Source: Trebonia sp036276115 (lineage in GTDB: Bacteria; Actinomycetota; Actinomycetes; Streptosporangiales; Streptosporangiaceae). Taken from it: a stretch of 50,506 nt of DNA. The position numbers and the translations under genes were made by a program. Under the pieces are notes generated by a model. The model was given only the letters and a program-made list of their open reading frames with translations, searched no databases and was not told where the DNA came from. The DNA lies in contig DATBEM010000059.1 in the NCBI GenBank assembly GCA_036276115.1, forward strand, positions 1-50,506, given 5' to 3'. Below, piece by piece: positions 17,841 through 27,000 of this stretch; the first letter of the stretch is position 1; each line of letters opens with the position of its first letter.

Positions 17841-18416
17841 ATGAACCTTCATCCGCAGCTCACGGCCGCCGCCGGCGCGGCCGCCGACGTCGTCGCGGGC
17901 GTGCGCCCGGCCCAGCTGGACGGACCGACCCCGTGCACCGAGTGGGACGTGCGCGCCCTGGCCAACCACCTCATCGTGTGGACCTCGTACTCGCTGGAGA
18001 AGCGGGCGCACGGGGAATCGGTCTCCGAGGAGATGATGGCGCGCGACTTCACGGCCGAGCCGGGCTTCGCCGCCGCCTATCGCGCGCAGCTTGACCGCGC
18101 GCTCGCCGCCTGGGACGACCCGGCCGCCTGGGACCGCAAGCTCGACGTGATGGGCAGCCAGACCCCGGCCGCCGGTGTCGCCGCGCTCAGCCTCGCGGAG
18201 ATGATCCTGCACGGCTGGGACCTCGCCGTGGCCACCGGCCAGCCCTACGCCGTCGACGCCGCCGCGGCCGCGGCGGCGTTCACCGCCATCGAGGCCAACG
18301 CGGACCTGTTCCGCCAGTACGACGGCTTCGCCGCCCCAGTCGAAGTCTCCCCGGACGCCCCGGTCCTCGACCGGGCGCTCGCCCTGTCCGGCCGCGACCC
18401 CCGGCAGGGTTCCTAG
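17841..18416 (+). CDS. TIGR03086/DinB-like family metal-binding protein
   Basis: A 191-residue protein of the mycothiol-dependent maleylpyruvate isomerase (MDMPI)/DinB-like four-helix fold. The N-terminal half carries TPCTEWDVRALANHLIVW, typical of TIGR03086 proteins, with a metal-ligand His in the ANHL motif, and further on LAEMILHGWDLAVATGQ supplies another conserved His. These proteins often use mycothiol or bind a divalent metal, but their substrates are mostly unknown. ATG 17841 is chosen over the upstream frame start at 17745, which lies in the presumed promoter region. A strong hairpin lies about 75 bp after its stop. Confidence 0.87.
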   Translation: MNLHPQLTAAAGAAADVVAGVRPAQLDGPTPCTEWDVRALANHLIVWTSYSLEKRAHGESVSEEMMARDFTAEPGFAAAYRAQLDRALAAWDDPAAWDRKLDVMGSQTPAAGVAALSLAEMILHGWDLAVATGQPYAVDAAAAAAAFTAIEANADLFRQYDGFAAPVEVSPDAPVLDRALALSGRDPRQGS

Positions 18417-18491
18417 CCTCTCGCGGTCCCTGGCCAGGCCCGGCCGCTGGCGACTTCGCTCTCGCCTGCCGTGGCGACGGCGGCGCAGGTA

Positions 18492-18533
18492 TGTTTGGCT
18501 TTTCCGGGACCAGAGTCCCGGAAAAGCCAAACA
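18492..18533. terminator. Perfect 19-bp inverted repeat (bidirectional terminator)
   Basis: TGTTTGGCTTTTCCGGGAC, loop CAGA, then its exact reverse complement. It sits between two convergent genes (stops at 18416 and 18625), so a bidirectional terminator is the simple reading. The AT-containing, perfectly matched arm of 19 bp is longer than the other hairpins here. Confidence 0.8.
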
Positions 18534-18624
18534 CATGAGAAGAGATGACTCCGGCGCGCGGCGATTGCGACCTCTGGTGCGCGGTAGCCGGCCAGTACCC
18601 GGCGCTTGGGGGCGCCCGGGCCGC

Positions 18625-19737
18625 CTAGCGGTGCCGGGCGGGGACGGGGCTGGTGGCGGTGGTGATGGCCGTGGCCAGGTCGCGGACGCGCTGGCTGCCC
18701 TCGGTTACTTCCCGGCGCATGGCGTAGACGCTGATCAGGTGCTGGCCGCCAAGGTCCGGCCCGGGCTCGGGGACGCGCGGCCACGGGTGGGTGACCTCGG
18801 CGATGCGCTCCTTGAGGCCGTCCAGGCGCAGGCTCGCCTCGGCGACCGGCCACTGGTCCAGGTGGTCGGCGCGGGTCCCTGCCTCCTGGGAATGCCTCGC
18901 GGCCGGCGCGGGGGAGGGGGCGGCCAGGCGCGGGGCCTGCGGGGGAATGGGGGCCGGGCCAGCCGCCGCCGGCAGGCGGTCGACCGCTTGCCGGAAGGCC
19001 CGCCGGGCGGCGGAGAACTCGACGCTGGCCAGCACGGCGCATCCCCAGCCGACCGCGCTGGTGGTGAAGACATCGGACGGCGCGCCGGCCGGCAGCACCC
19101 GCGCGACCCGGTAGGACGGTCGGCAGCGGCCGCCCCGCTCGACGCGGGCGAAGGCCAGCACCGCGTCATGGCGGGCCGCGCCCGCCCCGCCGGTGATCGC
19201 GTGGACCGCTACCCAGTCGCACCCGGGCGTCAGCGTCGCCAGCGCCGCCTCGCCGCGGAGCTCATAGCCCCCGTCGGGCGCCGGCTCGCAGCGCGAGCCC
19301 GGGTCGGCGAAGGTGAGGTCCCGGCCCGGCCGGGCCGCGCGGTGGCCCGCGCCGAACAGCGCGCCCCGGGCGGCCTCGTCCAGCAGCCACGCCATGGAGC
19401 CGTCGCCGGAGCGGGCGGCGTCGGCCGCCGCCCCGGTCCAGTACAGGTGCGCGCTCACGGCCACGGCCGTAAGCGGCGCGATGCCCGCCAGCCGCCGCTG
19501 CCCGCACGCCGCCTGCCGCAGGGTGCAGCCCAGGCCGCCCAGGCCAGGCGGCAGCGCGACCGCGAGGTAGCCCGCCGCGCGGAGCACGCCGATGTCGGCC
19601 GCGAGCGCTTCCTCGCCGGCCCCGTCGGTTCCCCGCAGCTGCCCGAGAACGTCATCGGTCAGCAGGTCCCGGGGCCGTGGCGCGGGCAGGCCCGGCACTG
19701 TCGGCGTCGGCGCTGGCAACGGACCTCCCCACTGCAT
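18625..19737 (-). CDS. Acyl-CoA dehydrogenase-like protein
   Basis: A 370-residue protein with the layout of acyl-CoA dehydrogenases: an N-terminal helical part (AAGYLAVALPPGLGGLGCTLRQAA), a central beta domain (CEPAPDGGYELRGEAALATLTPGCDWVAV) and a C-terminal helical part (LDGLKERIAEVTHPWP...LGGQHLISVYAMRREV). It is divergent from classical enzymes. The FAD-contacting segment between the two halves is poor, and a Pro/Ala-rich insert (around residues 255-285) splits the C-terminal domain. It could be a degenerate or specialised member (flavin monooxygenase-like relatives exist). The start lies inside a 16-bp tandem duplication (see findings). Confidence 0.7.
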   Translation of the reverse strand: MQWGGPLPAPTPTVPGLPAPRPRDLLTDDVLGQLRGTDGAGEEALAADIGVLRAAGYLAVALPPGLGGLGCTLRQAACGQRRLAGIAPLTAVAVSAHLYWTGAAADAARSGDGSMAWLLDEAARGALFGAGHRAARPGRDLTFADPGSRCEPAPDGGYELRGEAALATLTPGCDWVAVHAITGGAGAARHDAVLAFARVERGGRCRPSYRVARVLPAGAPSDVFTTSAVGWGCAVLASVEFSAARRAFRQAVDRLPAAAGPAPIPPQAPRLAAPSPAPAARHSQEAGTRADHLDQWPVAEASLRLDGLKERIAEVTHPWPRVPEPGPDLGGQHLISVYAMRREVTEGSQRVRDLATAITTATSPVPARHR

Positions 19738-19777
19738 GTCTGGGCTACTGCATGTCTGGGCTACTGCCTGTCTGGCT
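19731..19777. repeat. 16-bp tandem duplication over a translation start
   Basis: ACTGCATGTCTGGGCT at 19731-19746 and 19747-19762, then a 15-bp variant to 19777. On the minus strand each of the first two copies contains the ATG of the acyl-CoA-dehydrogenase-like gene. The outer ATG (19753) reads ATG CAG TAG. Confidence 0.85.
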
Positions 19778-20178
19778 ACTGCGCTTCCGGACTGCCGCGC
19801 TTGTCCCGCACTAGGAGACCACGAGACCGGCCGTAAGTCAATCTAACTAGTAGGAAATATCGATTAAGGGTCGGGAACCCGGCGGGTGCTGGCCGCGAGT
19901 CCGCCGACGTCTCCCCGGGCAGCCCCTGGGCCCGTCACCGGTTACGTACCCGATATGGGGGCCCCGGTACCGTGCGGGGTGATTTTCGCCGTCGATGCCC
20001 CCGGCGGCGGTTCCTCATCATATAGGGCGGCCCCGTCCCGGCGCTGGCTCCGCGGCGCCCGATGATCAGCTGGCCGCCGCGGCCGGCCCGCGACCGTCCC
20101 AGGGGCTGGGATCATTTCCCGCGCACACGGGACTCCCGCCTAAGGCGCTCGCGAGGTGACTCTAGTACCTTGCTTGGT
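19778..20178. other. Intergenic region before bioB
   Basis: Divergent promoter region of roughly 400 bp between the acyl-CoA-dehydrogenase-like gene and bioB. A minus-strand TTGACT (19841-19836) could be a -35, but I cannot pair it with a good -10. No BioQ/BirA-type operator or riboswitch is recognised and no gene is seen. Confidence 0.4.
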
Positions 20179-21240
20179 ATGACGTGGCTTGACTCTCTTG
20201 CTGACAAGGCCCTGCGGCGCGAGCTCCCCCCGCGCGAGGAGGCCCTCCGGGTCCTGCGCAGCGGCGACGACGAGCTCCTGGACGTGGTGGCGGCCGCCTT
20301 CCGGGTCCGCCGGGAGTTCTTCGGCCGCCGCGTCAAGCTCAACTACCTCGTCAACATCAAGAGCGGGCTGTGCCCCGAGGATTGCTCGTATTGCTCGCAG
20401 CGCCTCGGTTCCAGCGCCGACGTGCTGAAGTACACGTGGCTGAAGTCCGATGAAGTCCTCGCGGCGGCCAAGGCCGGCGTGGCGGGCGGGGCCAAGCGGG
20501 TCTGCCTTGTCGCCAGCGGGCGCGGCCCGACCGACCGCGACATCACGCGGGTGTGCGGGACGATCGAGGGCTTCAAGGCCGAGCACCCCGACGTCGAGGT
20601 ATGCGCCTGCCTCGGCATCCTCGGCGACGGCCAGGCCGAGCGCCTCCAGCAGGCGGGCACGACGGCCTATAACCACAACCTGAACACCTCCGGCGCCCAC
20701 TACGCCGACATCTGCGCCACCCACGAGTACGCCGACCGGGTCGCGACCGTGGAGAAGGCGCACGAGGCGGGCCTGAGCGCCTGCTCGGGCATCATCGCCG
20801 GCATGGGCGAGACCGACGAGGACCTGGTCGACGTGGCGTTCGCGCTACGGGAGCTGGACCCCGACTCGGTCCCGGTGAACTTCCTCATCCCCTTCGAGGG
20901 CACCCCGCTGGCGGGCGAGTGGCAGCTGACCCCGCAGCGGTGCCTGCGCATCCTCGCGATGGTCCGGTTCACCTGCCCCGACGCCGAGGTCCGGATCGCG
21001 GGCGGCCGGGAGATCCACCTGCGCACCCTGCAGCCGCTGGCGCTGCACATCGCCAACTCGATGTTCCTCGGTGACTACCTGACCTCCGAGGGCCAGGCCG
21101 GGCAGGCCGACCTCGACATGATCACCGACGCGGGCTTCACCGTCGAGGGCGCCGACGAGCAGACCCTCCCCGAGCACCGGATCGACCTGGTCCGCACCCG
21201 CCACCGCGGCGCCGGCACCTCGCTCCCGGCCAACACCTGA
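20179..21240 (+). CDS. bioB: Biotin synthase
   Basis: Radical-SAM enzyme that inserts sulphur into dethiobiotin, the last step of biotin synthesis. It has 353 residues from ATG 20179 (MTWLDSLADKALRR); the longer frame from 20062 is not family-like. The [4Fe-4S] motif is Cys65-x3-Cys69-x2-Cys72 (CPEDCSYC), with YNHNLNTS, SGIIAGMGET, VPVNFLIPFEGTPL and the GGREIHLR segment carrying the conserved Arg of the second cluster. No bioA, bioD or bioF lies nearby, so the rest of the pathway is elsewhere. The next gene overlaps or abuts its stop. Confidence 0.95.
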   Translation: MTWLDSLADKALRRELPPREEALRVLRSGDDELLDVVAAAFRVRREFFGRRVKLNYLVNIKSGLCPEDCSYCSQRLGSSADVLKYTWLKSDEVLAAAKAGVAGGAKRVCLVASGRGPTDRDITRVCGTIEGFKAEHPDVEVCACLGILGDGQAERLQQAGTTAYNHNLNTSGAHYADICATHEYADRVATVEKAHEAGLSACSGIIAGMGETDEDLVDVAFALRELDPDSVPVNFLIPFEGTPLAGEWQLTPQRCLRILAMVRFTCPDAEVRIAGGREIHLRTLQPLALHIANSMFLGDYLTSEGQAGQADLDMITDAGFTVEGADEQTLPEHRIDLVRTRHRGAGTSLPANT

Positions 21241-22124
21241 GCGACCTGGCCAGCGAGCTTGAGCGGATAGCGGCCCGGCACTGGCGGGCGCGCGAGGAAG
21301 AGGCCCTCGGCGGCTGGCTCTTGCGTGCCGCCGGCGGCTTCTCGGGCCGGGCCAACTCCGCTCTCGCGGCCGGCGATCCTGGCCTGCCCCTCGACCGTGC
21401 CCTCGCCGCTGTAAAGGCCTGGTATGACGCCCGGGGCCTGCCACCCATGATCGCCGTCCCGCTGCCCCTGTCGGCCGGCACCGCTCCGTCCGCCGGCGCT
21501 GCCCTGTCCGCCGGCGCCGCCCTGTCCGCCGGCACCGCCCTGGATGACTACCTGGCCGCGGCTGGCTGGACCGTCCGCCCCGGCCCCGCCTTCGTGATGA
21601 CGGCGACGGCCAGCGACGTGGCCGGCGATCGCCAGCGGCCGCTCCCCCTCCCAGACGGCACGGAAGTCCATGCCGCCCCCGGGCCAGGCGACGCCTGGCT
21701 CGCCCGGTACCACTACAAGGGCGCGCCCCTGCCGCCCGTCGCCCGCGAGCTGCTGATGTCGGCCCCGTACCAGCTCTTCCTCAGCATCCGCCACGCCCCC
21801 GCCCGCCGGGCCGCCGGCGCCAGCGCCGGCGCAAGTGGCACCAGTAGCGCCACCGGGGAGCGGGACGCGCCCCTGGCGATCGCGCGCCTGTCGATCGCCG
21901 GGGGATGGGCCGCGATCACCGCCGTCGAGGTCGCCCCGTCCCAGCGCAGGCGCGGCCTGGGCACGCTCATTACCCGGGCCGCCTGCGCCGATGCTGCCCG
22001 CCAGGGCGCTGACCGTGTCTTCCTTCAGGTCGAGACAAGCAACACCGCCGCGCAGGCGCTCTACGAACGCTGCGGTTTCCAGTACTCTCACCGCTACCAC
22101 TACCGGCTCGCCCCGCCCGCCTAA
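21237..22124 (+). CDS. GNAT family N-acetyltransferase, possible CTG start
   Basis: GNAT acetyltransferase of the actinobacterial family with an N-terminal degenerate GNAT-like half and a C-terminal catalytic half: ITAVEVAPSQRRRGLGTLITRA is motif A (R/QxxGxG/A) and VETSNTAAQALYERCGFQ is motif B. The coding-like sequence begins before the first ATG/GTG/TTG of the frame (TTG 21321). The preceding 28 codons read SDLASELERIAARHWRAREE and continue into the conserved LGGWLLRAAGGFSGRANS. The only initiator-like codons there are CTGs at 21237 and 21246. CTG 21237 overlaps the bioB TGA as CTGA, as in ATGA coupling. This gives 295 residues. A GAALSA-type 18-bp repeat lies at about 21487-21540. Confidence 0.75.
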   Translation: MSDLASELERIAARHWRAREEEALGGWLLRAAGGFSGRANSALAAGDPGLPLDRALAAVKAWYDARGLPPMIAVPLPLSAGTAPSAGAALSAGAALSAGTALDDYLAAAGWTVRPGPAFVMTATASDVAGDRQRPLPLPDGTEVHAAPGPGDAWLARYHYKGAPLPPVARELLMSAPYQLFLSIRHAPARRAAGASAGASGTSSATGERDAPLAIARLSIAGGWAAITAVEVAPSQRRRGLGTLITRAACADAARQGADRVFLQVETSNTAAQALYERCGFQYSHRYHYRLAPPA

Positions 22125-22136
22125 CGGGAGAACGGA

Positions 22137-23916
22137 CTATCGGGGCCCGGTGGCCCCGTGGCTGGTGAGGGTTCGCCCGGCGGGGGAGGTGGCCTGCCGG
22201 GTGCCGTCGGGGTGCTTGAGGATGGTCCAGCCTGCCCGGTGGATGTAGTGGTGATGATGAACCCGGCAGTACAGGTCCAGGTTCTCCGTCGAGGTGTCGC
22301 CGCCGTCAGCCCGGGGCCGCCGGTGGTGCGGCTCGCACTGGGAGGCGGGCCGGTCGCACCCGCCGGGCCACTGGCAGTGCCTATCGCGGAGCATGACCGC
22401 GCGGCGGATGTGGTCGGGGATGTCGTCGGTGGCGCCGGCGTCGAGGATTAGGCTGGCCCCGCTGAAGGGCCGTCCGAGAAGGCGGGAGCGCAGGAACCCG
22501 GCCACGCCGCCCGGGCCGGCCACCGCCCGGATCGCCATCCGCAGCAGCGTCCGTTCCAGCGCGAGCCGGGCCGGGCCGGAGAGCGACCCCGCCGCCGATC
22601 GCCCCGTTAGCCGTGCCCCGGCGGTCGGCGACTCGGCGGGCAGTGAACCTGTGACCAGCGACCCGGCGGGCCGGGATGCCGCGTCGCGACTGTCGTCGTT
22701 GCCGCTGTCGTCGTTGCTCCTGCCATTGTCGCTCGCGTCGCCGTTGCCGCTGTCGCCGACCTGGTTGCCGCTGCGGTCGGAACCGCCGGGCGAGGCGCGG
22801 CGGCCAGGGCCACCCGGCGGCCCAGTGCCGGCGGCTCCACGCCTGTCGTCAGTCCCAGGGCCGCAATCGCGGCCGGCGGCATCGGCGGGCTCGTACCTAC
22901 AGAGGCCGTGCGCGTCCAAGAACAGGCCGGCCATGTCGCCGAGGACGTCCCAGTCGGGAGTGCCGGTGATCACGGGGGTGACCTGGCCGGCGCAGGCGGC
23001 CGCGCGCGCAGCCGGGCCGAAGAGCCAGCCGGGCTCCCCGCCCCGGGCCGACAGCCACGCCTCGCACAGGTCGTCCGCGCCGTCGAGTCGCAGCAGGTCG
23101 CGGAGCGACATCAGGGCGGTTGCGCGAGTCTTCATCCCGCTCGTCCGCGGGATGCCGGGCGCGGCCAGGGCCAGGCCAAGGGCGGCCTCCAGGGCGTCGT
23201 GGTTACGCTGCTCGGGGCCACGGAGGTCATCGCTGCCCGCGCTCTTGCCGAGCGTGGCGAAGACCTGGCCCAGCAGGGCGGCGCACGGGGCGGACAGGTC
23301 ACCGTGCAGCCTCCCCGCCCCGCCGATGGTGGTGCTCAGCCGCACGCCCCGGTCGGCGAAGCCGTCACCAGGATCGTCCGGGTCGGGCTGCCGGCCCTTG
23401 ACCGCCTCGTAGATGGCCTGGGCCAGGCGGGCGATGTCCGGGTACAAGTCCAGGCCCGCCCGGGCCGCGCCGAGCAAGATCGCGTCGGCGCGGTCGGCCT
23501 CGCCGGCTGGCAGCCGGTCGTTCCAGGTGGCGAACTGCCGCGCCCAGGACTCGGAAACCTCGCCCGCTGCCTGGGCCTGCCCTAGGACCGGGTGCGCGGC
23601 AAGCCTGCGGGCGGCCCGGTCCAGGTCGCGGGCGGCGGGACGAGTGACCCTCGCCTGGTGGACCAGCCAAGACCGGGCCGACGCCTGCCCGTCCGCTGAG
23701 GACCCGACCGCCTGGCCGAATGCCCGCAGCGCGGCCCGCGTGGACCGCCGCCAGTCGCGCCATCGCCGACCCGGCCGACCGCAGCCCTGCTGCCTGGTCC
23801 TGGCTGCTCAGTCCCCGCCAGTCCGTGTCGGTCAGGCGATCGAGGGCAGCGTGCAGCATCGCCAGCGCTTCTCCCGCGCTCGCGAATCCCGCGCGGGCCG
23901 CGTTGCTCGTCGTCAT
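22137..23916 (-). pseudogene. DUF222/13E12-type HNH endonuclease, frameshifted
   Basis: Full-length DUF222 plus HNH protein interrupted by one frame change. ATG 23916, with GAGGAGG 8 nt upstream, starts MTTSNAARAGFASAGEALAM and runs to about residue 60 (ARLAAVHA). The family sequence then continues one base out of register as AALRAFGQAVGSSADGQASA and on through RPAARDLDRAARRLAAHPVL to the C-terminal HNH (RDRHCQWPGGCDRP...CEPHHRRPRADGG...NLDLYCRVHHHHYIH). Removing one base in the GGG run (CCC on +, 23735-23737) restores one frame of about 590 codons. A Gly/Asp/Ser/Asn-rich linker precedes the HNH. This is a real frameshift, a hypermutable site or a sequencing error. These genes are multicopy in actinobacteria and their function is unclear. 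Confidence 0.82.
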
Positions 23917-23973
23917 GGCGATACCTCCTCGCCCGGGGCCGCCGGAGCGTTATTTGCTACTAACATTGCCACC

Positions 23974-24003
23974 ATACTATGAGCGATTTAGTCAGATAGT
24001 CAA
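23974..24003 (-). promoter_or_regulatory. Promoter of the DUF222/HNH gene
   Basis: Minus strand: TTGACT (24003-23998), 18-nt spacer, TAGTAT (23979-23974), about 58 bp before the ATG at 23916 and its GAGGAGG. It lies in the AT-rich divergent region shared with ftsK. Confidence 0.6.
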
Positions 24004-24093
24004 GCGCTTACGAAAATACTATTTCGATGACCGACACGCCGGCGGCAAGCGGCGTCCCCAGCAGCGACGGGGGATCTCGCTAGGTTTGTCATC

Positions 24094-27000
24094 ATGGCTA
24101 CCCGTGCGCCTAGGGGCAGCTCGGCTCGCTCGCGAGGCGGGCAGGCTGACGCTGACCGCAATGCTGATGACTACGCAGGTCGCGATTCCGGCGACAACGG
24201 CCCCGACGACTACGGCGACGGCTCTGACGACTACGACGTGATCTTCGAGGAGATCCTGCCGCCCAAGCCGGCCAGCGGCGCGCGGGCCGCCGGGGCGCGA
24301 TCGGGCAGCCCGAGGGCCACCGCGAGCGGCTCCGGCGCCACCAGGGCGGGCGGCGCGCAGTCCAGGGCGCGGTCAAGCGCGGCCGGGTCCGGGAGCGCCC
24401 GGTCCGGCGGGACCGGGTCGGGCAGCCGATCGGGCGGCGCGAGCCCCAGTGACAGTGCCTCCAGCCACGGTGCCTCCGGGAGCGGGCGATCGGGCGGTTC
24501 CCGGTCCACCGCGAGCCGGGCCGGGGCCGGGCAGTCGGGCAGCTCAAGGCCGGGGCGCTCAGGCGCGGGCCGCTCCGCGAGCGGGAGCGGCAGCCAGGGT
24601 AGCGGCAGCCAGGGTAGCGGCAGCCGGGCCGGCAGCTCCGGTGGCGGGAGCCGCTCCGGGGGCGGCAGTCGCGGGGGCTTCCCGGCGAGCGCGCCCCGGA
24701 AGAAGACCGCGACCCGCAAGACCGCGACCCGCAAGACCGCGACCCGCAAGGCTACGGCGGGCGGAGGCGGCCGCGCGGCCAAGGGCGGCGCAGCCCGGTC
24801 CCGTCCCGCCCCCGGGCCGGGCAACGACCCGGTCGTCCTCCTGGCCAAGGGGGCCTTCCGGGGCGCCCGGATGGGCTGGATGGCCGCCGCGGGCCTGGCC
24901 GGGTTCGGGGCGCGGCGCATCGGGCGCAGCGCCCGGGACCTGCACCCCGACCACCGCCGCGACGGCGTGGGACTGTTCTGGCTGGGCATGGCGATCCTGC
25001 TCGCGGCCGGGATCTGGCTGCGCATGCACAACGCCATCGGGACCGCCCTGTACATCGCCAGCACCAGCCTGCTGGGCGAGCTGGCGTTCGCCATCCCGGT
25101 CCTGTCGGCCATCGCCGCCTGGCGGTACCTGCGCCATCCCGACTATGACACGGGGACCCCGAACCCGCTGGTCGGCTGGGCGGCGCTCGTCGTCGGCGCG
25201 CTGGGCCTCATCCACATCGCCAAGGGGACCCCGGCGCTGACGGCCGGGGCCGTGGCCATCCGGACCTCAGGCGGGTTCTTCGGCTTCCTCATCTCCTGGC
25301 CGCTGGTCCACCTGGTCACCCCGTGGGTGGCCTCGCCGCTGCTGGGCATCGTGGCGGCCTACGGCGTGCTGGTCATCACCGGCACCCGGGTGCACCAGGT
25401 GCCGGAGCGGTTCCGGCAGCTGTTCGGGTACGCGCAGCCGGGCGCCGAGGACGGCTACGACGAGGACGACTACGACGAGGAGCTCGACGAGGAAGGCGCG
25501 CGCCGGGGGCAGAAGCCGCTCTCGATCCGGCTGCGCCCGTCCGCGATCGAGCCCGGCGAGCACCTCCAGCCCTACGACACCCCGGTGATCAAGGCGGGCT
25601 CCGGGCGCCGGGGCGTGCGCGCCCCCGCCCAGCCGGCCCCCGAGGCCAGGATCAGCGACGACCTGCTGGAGGAGCTCGGCTTCGCCGCGCCCGAGGACAC
25701 CGTCCCGGCCCTGGCGGAGGCCCTGCCCGGCGGGGCGCTACCTGGTGGCGCGGGCGAGCCCGCGCCGGGGGATAACGCCGCCCCGCCCGCCGAGGGCGCC
25801 CCGGTGACGGCGGTCCCGGTGGCGGCGGTCCCAGTGGCGGGAGCGCCCGCCCCGGCCGGCGCCAAGGCGTTCGACCCGCTCGGGCCGCTCCCGCCGGGAG
25901 AGCAGCTCACGCTGGGCACCGTCGCCGCCGACGGCTACGCCCTGCCGGCGCCGGGGCTGCTGAAGCCGGGGTCGCCGCCGAAGGCCCGGACGAAGGCGAA
26001 CGGGCTGATCATGGACGCGCTGCAGGGCGTGTTCGATGACTTCAAGGTGGACGCGCAGGTCATTGACTTCACCCGCGGGCCGACGGTGACGCGGTACGAG
26101 ATCGAGCTCGGCAATGGCGTGAAGGTGGAGCGGGTCACGGCGCTGTCGAAGAACATCGCGTACGCGGTGAAGACGGCTGACGTGCGGATCTTGCCGGTGA
26201 TCCCGGGGCGGTCGGCGATCGGGGTGGAGATCCCGAATACCGACAAGGAGATCGTGTCGCTGGGGGACGTGCTCGCCTCGGCCAAGGCGCAGGCCGACCA
26301 CCACCCGATGGTGGTGGGGCTGGGGAAGGACGTGGAGGGCAGCACGGTGCTGGCCAACCTGGCGAAGATGCCGCACGTGCTGGTGGCGGGGGCGACCGGG
26401 TCGGGCAAGTCGGTGTGCCTGAACGGGCTGATCACGTCGGTGCTGATGCGGTCGACGCCGGAGGAGGTGCGGATGATCTTGATCGACCCCAAGCGGGTCG
26501 AGCTGTCGATCTACGAGGGGATCCCGCACCTGATCACGCCGATCATCACCTCGCCGAAGAAGGCGGCCGAGGCGCTGGAGTGGGTCGTGGGGGAGATGGA
26601 GCGCCGCTACGACGACCTGGCGGCGTCGGGGTTCCGGCACGTGGATGACTACAACAAGGCGGTGCGGGCGGGGAAGCTGGTGCCGCCGCCGGGGTCGGAG
26701 CGGGTGTACGAGCCGTACCCGTACCTGGTGACGATCGTGGACGAGCTGGCGGACCTGATGATGGTGGCGCCGCGCGACGTCGAGGACTCGATCGTGCGGA
26801 TCACCCAGCTGGCCCGGGCGGCGGGGATCCACCTGGTGCTGGCGACCCAGCGGCCGTCGGTGGACGTGGTGACCGGGCTGATCAAGGCGAACGTGCCGTC
26901 GCGGCTGGCGTTCGCGACGTCGTCGCTGGCGGACTCGCGGGTCATCCTGGACCAGCCGGGGGCGGAGAAGCTGGTCGGGCAGGGCGACGCGCTGTTCCTG

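Noticed and set aside
17698..17842. AraC start at ATG 17842
   Set aside because: That ATG overlaps the divergent gene's start codon and the added 48 residues are not family-like.
18492..18533. Insertion sequence or MITE end
   Set aside because: No transposase, second terminal repeat or target duplication is seen; a terminator is the simpler explanation.
24590..24760. CRISPR-like array
   Set aside because: The repeats are 15-bp in-frame codon repeats without spacers, inside the ftsK linker.
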